This document shows positions 58,301 through 64,000 of a DNA stretch of 64,000 nucleotides, piece by piece. The notes under the pieces are model-generated. The model was given only the letters and a program-made list of their open reading frames with translations. It ran no database searches and had not been told where the DNA came from. Position 1 is the first letter of the stretch. Every line of letters begins with the position of its first letter. Both the position numbers and the translations under genes were made by a program. The stretch is from CALVLD01 sp964467585. GTDB taxonomy: Bacteria; Bacillota; Clostridia; Christensenellales; CAG-138. The stretch spans positions 60,060 to 124,059 of the forward strand of contig CAYXRF010000004.1 in assembly GCA_964467585.1 (NCBI GenBank). Direction: 5' to 3'.

Positions 58301-58865
58301 CCGCGTAATCAATCTGCTCAATCTTCTGAACCTCATGAGAGGTGCGGAAGCCGTCAAAGAAGTGAATAAACGGGATGGACGAACGGATGGCTGCAAGATG
58401 GGTTACAAGAGCAAGATCCATAACCTCCTGAACGGAGGCGGAAGCAAGCATGGCAAAGCCCGTCTGACGGCACGCCATAACGTCGCTGTGGTCGCCGAAT
58501 ATCGAAAGGGAATGCGCCGCAAGTGCGCGCGCGGAAACATGGAACACGCCGGGGAGCTGCTCACCGCTGATCTTGTACATATTGGGGATCATCAGAAGCA
58601 AGCCCTGAGAGGCGGTGAAAGTTGTGGTCAGAGCGCCCGCCGCAAGCGAACCGTGAACAGCGCCTGCCGCGCCGCCCTCGGACTGCATCTCGGCGATGCG
58701 AACCTTTTGACCGAAGAGATTTGTACGGCCCGCAGCCGCCCATTCATCCGCAACCTCCGCCATGGGGGAAGACGGTGTGATAGGGTAAATTGCTGCTACG
58801 TCGGAAAAAGCATACGCGACGTGCGCGGCAGCGGTATTACCGTCGATCGTGACAGTCTTTGCCAT
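55359..58865 (-). CDS. nifJ: pyruvate:ferredoxin (flavodoxin) oxidoreductase
   Basis: A 1168-residue single-chain PFOR that oxidises pyruvate to acetyl-CoA and CO2, reducing ferredoxin. The N-terminal domain starts TVTIDGNTAAAHVAYAFSDVAAIYPITPSSPM. The ferredoxin insert has two [4Fe-4S] motifs, CIQCNQCSLVCPHAC and CTGCGNCVDVCP. The third cluster site starts CAGCGETPYIKL. The thiamine diphosphate motif is GGDGWAYDIGYGGLDHVLA, followed by NTGGQSSKATPTG. Length is normal for the family (about 1170). AGGAGG precedes the ATG. It is a single-gene unit and a marker of anaerobic energy metabolism. Confidence 0.98.
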   Translation of the reverse strand: MAKTVTIDGNTAAAHVAYAFSDVAAIYPITPSSPMAEVADEWAAAGRTNLFGQKVRIAEMQSEGGAAGAVHGSLAAGALTTTFTASQGLLLMIPNMYKISGEQLPGVFHVSARALAAHSLSIFGDHSDVMACRQTGFAMLASASVQEVMDLALVTHLAAIRSSIPFIHFFDGFRTSHEVQKIEQIDYADMAPLCDFDAVKHFRERALNPEHPHLAGTAQNPDIYFQGREAANNFYSAIPEIVEYYMTKVGDLTGRRYHLFDYVGAPDAERVLVIMGSGADVAEEAINYMNAHGEKVGLVKVRLYRPFSAEKFVEAIPASCKRLAILDRTKEPGSLGEPLYEDVVTALTEMGRTGVECFGGRYGLGSKEFTPSMVKAVYDNLALAQPKNHYTVGIVDDVSHTSLPVNEKIDAAPAGTIRCLFYGLGSDGTVGANKNSIKIIGDHTDMYAQGYFAYDSKKSGGLTISHLRFGKTPIQSPYLIDTAEFVACHNPSYVTRYDMLSSIKDGGVFLLNSNWSLEDMERELPASMKRAIAAKHLRFYNIDAVDLARKVGMGNRINTIMQSAFFKLAEVIPADEAIGYMKAAAKKSYMKKGEDVVQKNYNAIDIGITGISEVKYPSAWATATEGAVPMHISDDEYFVDFIKPCLEQKGDELPVSKLASDGFVPTGTTKYEKRGIAVEVPAWIPDNCIQCNQCSLVCPHACIRPFVMVDGTEVPFETKKAVGVGDGKQFRIQVSPLDCTGCGNCVDVCPAKVKALTMVPLTDCMEAEHKNWQAALELPMLDLPVNKATVKGSQYLQPLFEFSGACAGCGETPYIKLITQLFGDRMIVANATGCSSIYGGSAPTVPYTVNAKGHGPAWANSLFEDNAEFGFGMNLATGHRRERLADLVRQLADGCDDSVKAVCNAWLDAMNDAEGSRKAAAPLLELVTSCKDCGCDCDDLCREIYDLRDLMVKKSQWIFGGDGWAYDIGYGGLDHVLAQDEDVNVLVIDTEVYSNTGGQSSKATPTGSVAKFAAAGKRTKKKDLGLMAMSYGYVYVAKVCMGANPAQLIKAITEAEAYKGPSLIIAYAPCINHTIKAGMGKSQAEAKKAVDAGYWPLYRYNPDLEAQGKNPFSLDSKPATISYRDFLMGEGRYTALKQQFPALAEELFTRSEKEAAEKYDYYKKLTEI

Positions 58866-58945
58866 AGTAAAATATCCTCCTGTTGTGTTAAGAAGTTACC
58901 CGCCATTGCCTAAACTTTGACAAAACGGGCTATTGTCCACGCAAC

Positions 58946-58974
58946 ATTATAACCACAGCGGTGAATGATTACAA
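58946..58974 (-). promoter_or_regulatory. promoter of nifJ
   Basis: On the minus strand TTGTAA (58969-58974), 17 bp, TATAAT (58946-58951); the leader is about 75 bases. Confidence 0.7.
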
Positions 58975-59102
58975 GCAAAAAACATTGTGATTCAAAGTAT
59001 ATTTAATTGTTTGCGCATATCCTGCCGCGTCAGCGCAGCCATCGTCTGCGCCGATGCGGCGGACGTGTCACAAATACTCTGTTCAGCAAAACAGCAAGAC
59101 GT

Positions 59103-59306
59103 TCATAAAGGCAATTCGTTAACAAGACTGTCGCCAAGCTTGCAGGCGGAATAACGCGTTTCACGCTCAACAGGATGCTGTTCACCCGCAAGTACTTTGC
59201 CCATGTCGGGCATAGTCACGTCCTTGTTTTTCTTTTCAGCGACTGTATTTTCACACATCATGCCGCCCAATATTCGATTCGCTGCAAACCAGCACCGCTC
59301 TGTCAA
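59103..59306 (-). pseudogene. possible second half of a frameshifted small membrane protein
   Basis: A 67-codon frame overlapping the end of the next gene in a different frame. If joined near base 59258 it would extend that protein with CENTVAEKKNKDV and on to SLVNELPL. No good ribosome site precedes its own ATG. It could be the displaced C-terminus of the membrane protein or a meaningless frame. Confidence 0.3.
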
Positions 59307-59415
59307 ACGCCGTGTCGATTTCGGTGTTGCCTTTTGAAAATATCCCTATGCCCACGGCGATCAGCGCAAGCAAGCAGACGGCAATCAAAACAGGCAAAAG
59401 CTTTCTCATTTTCAT
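59251..59415 (-). CDS. small membrane-anchored protein, perhaps truncated
   Basis: A 54-residue protein MKMRKLLPVLIAVCLLALIAVGIGIF with one transmembrane segment and a short outer tail ending SNIGRHDV. AAGGA lies five bases before the ATG at 59415. The reading frame stops at TGA, while a neighbouring frame runs on for about 50 more residues, so a one-base shift may have cut it. No family recognised. It is divergent from cotJABC. Confidence 0.5.
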   Translation of the reverse strand: MKMRKLLPVLIAVCLLALIAVGIGIFSKGNTEIDTAFDRAVLVCSESNIGRHDV

Positions 59416-59583
59416 CAAAGTCCTTTCATCGGATTTTAAGATTATTATTTTCCGAGTCAGCATTTTACATTCATTTTTGTGAATTTTTTTATGTTTGTTA
59501 TCGGCATATATCGATGTGTATATACCGTCACGATACAGAAAGCTGCAACATAGTATGTACAAACCCCTAAGGAGGTATCGAAT

Positions 59584-59829
59584 ATGTATGTTCGCAATTC
59601 ATCGTGCCGTATGTGCGGCGCGGATAGCGGGGCTAAAAGCTCCGATGCAAGCGTCACGGTACCCGCAGGCGATGTTCAATCGGGGCTTTATGCCTGCGGA
59701 TACGAGGGCAGCGGTATGGTAATGCTGCCCCGTGTGACAGCGGTAGACCAGACTTACACAAGCGGGTTCTGTCCCGATGCGGCGCTTTGCCGCGGGACGC
59801 TGTTTCCCGAGCTTGTGAGTCAATACTGA
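59584..59829 (+). CDS. cotJA: spore coat protein CotJA-like
   Basis: An 81-residue protein. The C-terminal QTYTSGFCPDAALCRGTLFPELVSQY matches the CotJA core, where the partner has YDPEVALERGTIFPEL. The first 50 residues are not conserved. AAGGAGG lies nine bases before the ATG. It is the first gene of cotJABC, which encodes inner coat proteins made in the mother cell. Confidence 0.85.
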   Translation: MYVRNSSCRMCGADSGAKSSDASVTVPAGDVQSGLYACGYEGSGMVMLPRVTAVDQTYTSGFCPDAALCRGTLFPELVSQY

Positions 59830-59843
59830 AGGAGGGAATGAAA

Positions 59844-60089
59844 TTGACACAGAATGAGCTTCAGACACGCATCTGCGAGGTACAGTTTGTCTGCATTGAG
59901 CTGAACCTCTACCTTGACACTCATCCCGCCGACGAGGACGCACGCAGCGACTATTACCACTACTCTCTTGTGCTCAACGAGCTGATCGAGGAGTATGAGA
60001 CGCAGTACGGTCCGCTTTTAGGCTTTGGACACTCGGCAACCGACGTGGGCTGTTGGGTATGCTCCGCATGGCCTTGGGAAAAGCAGTAA
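59844..60089 (+). CDS. cotJB: spore coat protein CotJB
   Basis: An 81-residue CotJB. ICEVQFVCIELNLYLDTHPADEDARSDYYHY and YETQYGPLLGFGHSATDVGCWVCSAWPWE are typical. The start is probably the TTG at 59844, eight bases after GGAGG; the ATG at 59838 is only two bases from that site. It lies 14 bases after cotJA. Confidence 0.92.
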   Translation: MTQNELQTRICEVQFVCIELNLYLDTHPADEDARSDYYHYSLVLNELIEEYETQYGPLLGFGHSATDVGCWVCSAWPWEKQ

Positions 60090-60102
60090 GGAGTGTAGAA
60101 AT

Positions 60103-60684
60103 ATGTGGATATATCAGAAAAAATTGGAGTTTCCCATCAACATTACAATGCCGGATCTAAAGATCGCAAAGGCACTTATGGCACAGTATGGCGGCCCTGA
60201 CAGTGAGCTTGGCGCAGCGGTACGTTATCTTACCCAACGATTTTCAATGCCCGATGACCGTGTAAGGGCAACGCTTAACGATATCGGCACAGAGGAGCTG
60301 GCGCACTGGGAAATGATCGGCACAATGATATTGCAGACAATCGAGGGCGCCACGATATCCGAGCTGGAGGCTTCGGGCATGCTTGGGTATTACACGCTGC
60401 ACAACCACGGCGTGTTCCCCTGCGACCCCAACGGAGTGCCGTTCACCGCTTCGTATATCGCCTGCACGGGCGACCCGATAGCGGATATATCGGAGGATAT
60501 GGCGGCGGAGCAAAAGGCACGCGCCGCATACGAACACATTATGAACCAGACCGAGTGCGAGCAGTATCTTGCGCCGCTGCGCTTCCTGCGCGAACGTGAG
60601 GTCGTCCATTATCAGAGGTTTGCGGAATGCCTCAACATACTTAACGAGCTGTACCCAAACGGGGATCAGAACAAAATACGCTGA
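60103..60684 (+). CDS. cotJC: manganese catalase-like spore coat protein CotJC
   Basis: A 193-residue protein of the manganese catalase family. The di-metal ligands appear in IGTEELAHWEMIGTMI, EDMAAEQKARAAYEHIM and LREREVVHYQRF. The N-terminus MWIYQKKLEFPINITMPDLKIAKAL is the CotJC signature. It probably removes peroxide at the spore surface. AAGGAG precedes the ATG at 60103. It ends the operon, with a terminator after it. Confidence 0.96.
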   Translation: MWIYQKKLEFPINITMPDLKIAKALMAQYGGPDSELGAAVRYLTQRFSMPDDRVRATLNDIGTEELAHWEMIGTMILQTIEGATISELEASGMLGYYTLHNHGVFPCDPNGVPFTASYIACTGDPIADISEDMAAEQKARAAYEHIMNQTECEQYLAPLRFLREREVVHYQRFAECLNILNELYPNGDQNKIR

Positions 60685-60733
60685 CAGGCGTCCTGCTTCT
60701 GCCACCGTTAAGATAAACAAGCTCCCGCCTTAT

Positions 60734-60772
60734 ACGGCTCCGCGCTGCTGTGCAGATTGTCGGAGCCGTTTT
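60734..60772 (+). terminator. terminator of cotJABC
   Basis: ACGGCTCCG (60734-60742) pairs with CGGAGCCGT (60761-60769), followed by TTTTGC. Confidence 0.8.
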
Positions 60773-60918
60773 GCTTGATAACGCAATCCCTCCACCATCA
60801 ATCGAGACTCAGCTCACGCGCACCCGTGCGTTTTTACGCCGATACAGCGCGGCAGATTTGTCGTCATTATTGTTTAAAAACGATAACCGCATCAAAGCAA
60901 AATCAGTTTAACATCAAA

Positions 60919-60944
60919 ACGGGGTCCGCAAAATGCGGATCCCG
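60919..60944 (-). terminator. terminator of the plsC-gltS transcript
   Basis: ACGGG-TCCGCA pairs with TGCGGA-CCCGT with one central mismatch (60919-60930, 60933-60944). On the minus strand TTTTGATG follows. Confidence 0.72.
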
Positions 60945-60984
60945 TTTGACAACTCAGGTATGAAGCATTGCACAAAGTGGGCGG

Positions 60985-62460
60985 CTATTGTTCACCCGCA
61001 TCGGGGCCGTCGGGCTGTGCGCTCGTCGCTTCAATGTCGGCACACGTCTCGGAAGCATCGCAAGCTTCGGCGTCGGACTTCCCGCTCTTTGTGCGTTTTG
61101 TACCCACCTTCAGCATGAACAGCAGCAGCAAAGCGGCATATACAACAAGTATACCAAGCGTAATAAAAGTCATAATGGGGGAATTGGGCGCGATCCCGAC
61201 AAGCAGCAAAATGGGAGCGCCAAACACAATGGCAAAGCTGCTTCCGAGTATAAGATTGTTTGCCGCGGGCGTCTTGAACTCGGGATCGACCTCACGCAGA
61301 AGCAGCACGCCGGAGCTGATAGTGCCGGTCATCATGCCGTACATTGAGAGCATACCCTCATAATAATAGTCTTTATATAGCTTTTTTGATATCCACATAA
61401 GATACAGCAGCGTCACTGCCCCGCCAAGCACCGCCATAATCACAAAGGGAACCCAAAGTCCGGAAATGTCTTCAATGTTGATTGAAGCGATGCCGGCGAC
61501 TATCATAATGTCAAACGCAAAGCCCGATATTCTGGAAAGCAGGTAGTTGTTTTGATATTGATGCTTTATTATTCCCCTTTTGCGGAAGCCCCTCAGCGTG
61601 GCATTTACAAGCATGGCGATGGCGCTGCCAATTATAAAGTTGAACCCCCACAGAAGGGAATTAACCGTTTTGGCAAGCCCCGGCGCATATGCGCTAAATA
61701 ATGAGGTTATCCCCCAGCTTATCAGGAATGTTGCCAGATAAACAAGCAGCACAAGTACAATCTGGAAGGAAAACCTGTCGATGGATTCCGATATGGGTAT
61801 TTCACCCTTATCCTGAAAGGTATCAACCGTTGCGTACTCCTGCATATCTGTGTAGCTGACGCGCTTAATTTTGCCGCGCTTGGCGGCAATGTTAATGAAT
61901 ATCACTCCGACTATGCACGCGCACAAATACCCTGCGGCGGCTATCGCAAGCGCGAAGGAACGTCCGCCCACAAAGCCCAATCCCTCATAGGTTGTGCCGA
62001 CGTTATTCGCCTGCCCCGGACCTTGACCGTATCCCATGGGAAGCAGTATGCCGGACGCCTTGAAAAGACCGGGCATAAACGTGTATGCCAACACCAATGA
62101 TATAGCAAGCCCCAATATACCTTGGATGACATAGCAGCTTGCAATCAATGCGCCGCTCTTGGGACCGGTAAAGCTGCCCTTCTCACGGTCGTTTTTGCCA
62201 ACGCGCATAGACATAGCAATAAAGCCTATCGCAATGCCGTGATATGTCAGCTTTTCAAGAAAATTCGAATCCAGCTTCAGCCACCCTACCGAGCGCAGTA
62301 TCAAAAGGATAAAGCCTGCAAGCACGGCGGTGGGCAAAAGCGTGTTGCGTACAAACGGCAGCTTGCGCCTCAGTATGTTGGCGACAAGCACCGCGGCGGC
62401 GATTATCCCAAGCTGAATGATAACATTCCAAAGTCCTGTGTTGGCTGCGGAAAAGTCCAT
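60985..62460 (-). CDS. GltS-type sodium/glutamate symporter family protein
   Basis: A 491-residue transporter with about eleven hydrophobic segments and two inverted halves. GILLPMGYGQGPGQANNVGTTYEGLG and MMTGTISSGVLLLREVDP match the GltS family (sodium:glutamate symporter), in its longer Firmicute branch. The C-terminus is an acidic, Ala/Asp/Glu-rich cytoplasmic tail of about 45 residues. The substrate is probably glutamate or a related acid, but is not shown. It starts 3 bases after the plsC-like stop with GGGGG upstream. Confidence 0.85.
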   Translation of the reverse strand: MDFSAANTGLWNVIIQLGIIAAAVLVANILRRKLPFVRNTLLPTAVLAGFILLILRSVGWLKLDSNFLEKLTYHGIAIGFIAMSMRVGKNDREKGSFTGPKSGALIASCYVIQGILGLAISLVLAYTFMPGLFKASGILLPMGYGQGPGQANNVGTTYEGLGFVGGRSFALAIAAAGYLCACIVGVIFINIAAKRGKIKRVSYTDMQEYATVDTFQDKGEIPISESIDRFSFQIVLVLLVYLATFLISWGITSLFSAYAPGLAKTVNSLLWGFNFIIGSAIAMLVNATLRGFRKRGIIKHQYQNNYLLSRISGFAFDIMIVAGIASINIEDISGLWVPFVIMAVLGGAVTLLYLMWISKKLYKDYYYEGMLSMYGMMTGTISSGVLLLREVDPEFKTPAANNLILGSSFAIVFGAPILLLVGIAPNSPIMTFITLGILVVYAALLLLFMLKVGTKRTKSGKSDAEACDASETCADIEATSAQPDGPDAGEQ

Positions 62461-62463
62461 TTC

Positions 62464-63618
62464 TTAGCCCCCAATCTTTAATTGATCTATAAAGAGACAG
62501 TATTTCCTGCCGCTTCGATGATGGTCGGAGGTGATCTCAAAGCTTTCACCATGCGCGGAGAACACCAGGTAGTCGCGTCCACAGACGGATATTTCCGTGA
62601 TGTCGGCAATATTGAAGCCTGTTTCGCCTATCAGCAGCTTATCACGATATAGCTTCATCACGCCGCTGTCAATCTGAACAAGCTCACCCGAACGGTTTTG
62701 CCAAAGCGTCTGTCCCGCGTCGGAAAGAATCGGCTTATCCCCACACGAGGCGGCAGTTTCCGCAATGCGCAGCGCCTGCCAATCATCCCATTCCGTTATT
62801 GTGGAAAATGGTGCGTTCTTGTCAAAAACACCCGTTGAATCGTAACCAAACTTCAATCCACAGCTGCAAACAAGCATATTGCCCACGCCCCTCAGCGTTT
62901 CAACACCTCCACAGCGAGGACATATAAACAAAGAGGCTTCCATGCCCTCCGCACGGCGTTTGCCGCGGTACAAAATGGGCGTCTCACCGATGGGCGCATA
63001 TGCGTCCTCATACAGGTCTGCGTCAATCAGCTTCAGCGCGTCTGCGTCAGAAAGACAGCGCAGCTGCTCGGGAGAGTATATGTTGACTATCCGCCCGGTC
63101 ATGCCGCCGCGGCTGATATGATTATTCCAGCGCGGACGGGTAAAAAATCCGCCCGACAGCCTGTACGTCACCACAGGAACGCCGCACACGCGCACAAGCT
63201 TTGCCATTGATGGATGAAGCTTTGCGGTGCGCCCCGCCCAACAGGTGTTGCCCTCGGGAAAAAGCATCACGCGTTCTCCTCTGCGAAGTGCGCGCAAAAG
63301 CTGAGAGGCGGTTGCTGCGTCAGTCATCCCCTTGCGTTTTGCGATAAGCGAAAAATAACGTTTCAAAAACCATGCGCCCAATCCGCCGCGCAGAACATGC
63401 TCACTTGCAACATAATACATATGCGGCTTAAATGCCGCGGCAAGCAGTATAGGGTCATATGGCGTGGAATGATTGCAAAGTATAAGGCATGCGCCCTCAG
63501 GCTGATAATTGATCTCTGCTTTGAATTTGCAGTATACCCTTGCGAACGCATGTACGGGCCACCACATGGTGTGCCAGAACCGCAGATGCCGTTTTTTGTC
63601 CCGATCCGAGATTTCCAT
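62464..63618 (-). CDS. PlsC-like acyltransferase fused to a zinc-ribbon domain
   Basis: A 384-residue protein. Residues about 20-200 are a 1-acylglycerol-3-phosphate acyltransferase domain: NHSTPYDPILLAAAF (motif NHxxxxD) and MLFPEGNTCWAGRTA (FPEG). After about residue 235 come a zinc ribbon, CPRCGG...CSCG, and a beta-rich tail of about 120 residues that resembles a PH/GRAM-like domain (SGVMKLYRDKLLIGETGFNIADITEISV). The usual PlsC has about 240 residues. The ATG at 63618 is preferred because promoter-like sequence covers the earlier ATGs. It leads the gltS-like gene. Confidence 0.83.
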   Translation of the reverse strand: MEISDRDKKRHLRFWHTMWWPVHAFARVYCKFKAEINYQPEGACLILCNHSTPYDPILLAAAFKPHMYYVASEHVLRGGLGAWFLKRYFSLIAKRKGMTDAATASQLLRALRRGERVMLFPEGNTCWAGRTAKLHPSMAKLVRVCGVPVVTYRLSGGFFTRPRWNNHISRGGMTGRIVNIYSPEQLRCLSDADALKLIDADLYEDAYAPIGETPILYRGKRRAEGMEASLFICPRCGGVETLRGVGNMLVCSCGLKFGYDSTGVFDKNAPFSTITEWDDWQALRIAETAASCGDKPILSDAGQTLWQNRSGELVQIDSGVMKLYRDKLLIGETGFNIADITEISVCGRDYLVFSAHGESFEITSDHHRSGRKYCLFIDQLKIGG

Positions 63619-64000
63619 TGATTCAAGACGCCTCCGTTCCCGCCGCGCTCCGACTTTATATAATATCATGTTAACATATTTTAAACGTCTTTTCAACCTG
63701 ATATTGACATTTTACATTGCACGATAAAACGATGCACACACAGCGGACGGATGCTTGCGGAATATGATGCTCCGCCACGCGCCGTCACACACCACACTCC
63801 GCCCTTGCAGCGGGGTTCGCATGGGTGTCGGTTGAGTTTGCGGAAGTTGAAGCCTTTTAAGTTGCTTGGCAACAGACAAGCTGCGGAATTTGTGCATCCC
63901 CCCACAGATTTTGCCGCACTGCGCTTGCAAAATCAGCTCCCCCGCGGGGGGAGCCCTCCGCTTCCGCTCCGGGTTCGCTTCGCTCACGCCGCCTACTAAG
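63619..64000. other. intergenic region, GC-rich repeat-like end
   Basis: No gene is supported. Bases 63655-63715 hold the plsC upstream sequence, with TTGAAA-17-TAACAT on the minus strand as a possible promoter. Bases about 63820-64000 look like a structured intergenic element. They contain GCTCCCCC-GCG-GGGGGAGC (about 63937-63957) and simple runs such as CCGCTTCCGCTCCGGGTTCGCTTCGC. Confidence 0.5.

Noticed and set aside
55941..58913. Long plus-strand frames across nifJ
   Set aside because: They are antisense to the conserved PFOR gene and show no family similarity.
63712..63987. 91-codon minus-strand frame at the window end
   Set aside because: Its Arg/Pro-rich translation comes from the GC-rich repeat-like DNA and has no ribosome site; similar frames are common artefacts of such elements.

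Overview
The window comes from an endospore-forming, anaerobic Firmicute of class Clostridia. The evidence is direct. It holds sporulation genes from several stages: a complete spoIIAA-spoIIAB-sigF operon with a sigma-H type promoter, spoIIID, a spoIVFA/spoIVFB pair, a SipL-like SPOCS-LysM coat protein, cwlD, two tandem alpha/beta SASPs, a cotH-like gene and cotJABC. Pyruvate:ferredoxin oxidoreductase (nifJ) points to an anaerobic, ferredoxin-based metabolism. Shine-Dalgarno sites are strong (GGAGG), and many promoters are TTGACA/TATAAT-like with 17-bp spacers. I cannot place it below class from sequence alone. No tRNA, rRNA, CRISPR array, transposase or phage module was seen.

Layout. 1-8 kb (mostly minus strand): nagA (cut by the window edge), a transglutaminase/GH29 fucosidase fusion, cutC, a membrane-anchored PQQ-type beta-propeller protein, and a divergent cyclophilin lipoprotein. 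8-9 kb: a tightly built divergent module of a LexA-like XRE-S24 regulator and a 42-aa membrane protein, with TWTCC-N5-GGAWA operators inside both promoters. 9-14 kb: spoIVFA/FB, a divergent tgt, a TetR regulator, hsp20 and two SASPs. 14-20 kb (minus): a TipAS fragment, cwlD, an amino-sugar operon nagB-glmM-hexapeptide protein, and the SipL-like gene. 20-27.6 kb (plus): prmA-rsmE-mtaB-HIT, then a ClpC-like ATPase with a degenerate second ATPase domain, coupled to a glycerate kinase carrying an unknown N-terminal domain. 27.6-34.5 kb: a membrane acyltransferase, a lipoprotein, an EF-G paralogue and a CotH-like lipoprotein. 34.7-39.3 kb (plus): pdp, queA, a second tgt, tsaE and tsaB. 39.3-41.7 kb (minus): spoIIID, a stand-alone E2-like acyltransferase fold that has lost its catalytic motif, and aroB. 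41.8-51.3 kb (plus): spoIIA operon, CIRCE-controlled hrcA-grpE-dnaK-dnaJ, an RlmI-type methyltransferase, a DUF1284 protein and a flavoprotein. 51.3-58.9 kb (minus): an RsmF-like methyltransferase, an LRR-dockerin protein, rpsR-ssb-rpsF and nifJ. 59-64 kb: a possibly frameshifted small membrane protein, cotJABC, a GltS-like transporter and a PlsC-zinc ribbon fusion.

How it fits together. The chromosome here is ordinary core and sporulation DNA with several lineage-specific twists. Several proteins keep a family fold but have lost catalytic residues: the S24 regulator, Clp domain 2, the E2-like protein and the EF-G paralogue. The two tgt genes differ from each other and from the usual consensus around the nucleophile, and one of them sits in the queA operon. 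The best candidate for an undescribed system is the XRE-S24 regulator, its operators and the small membrane protein. An operator-like palindrome also precedes hsp20.
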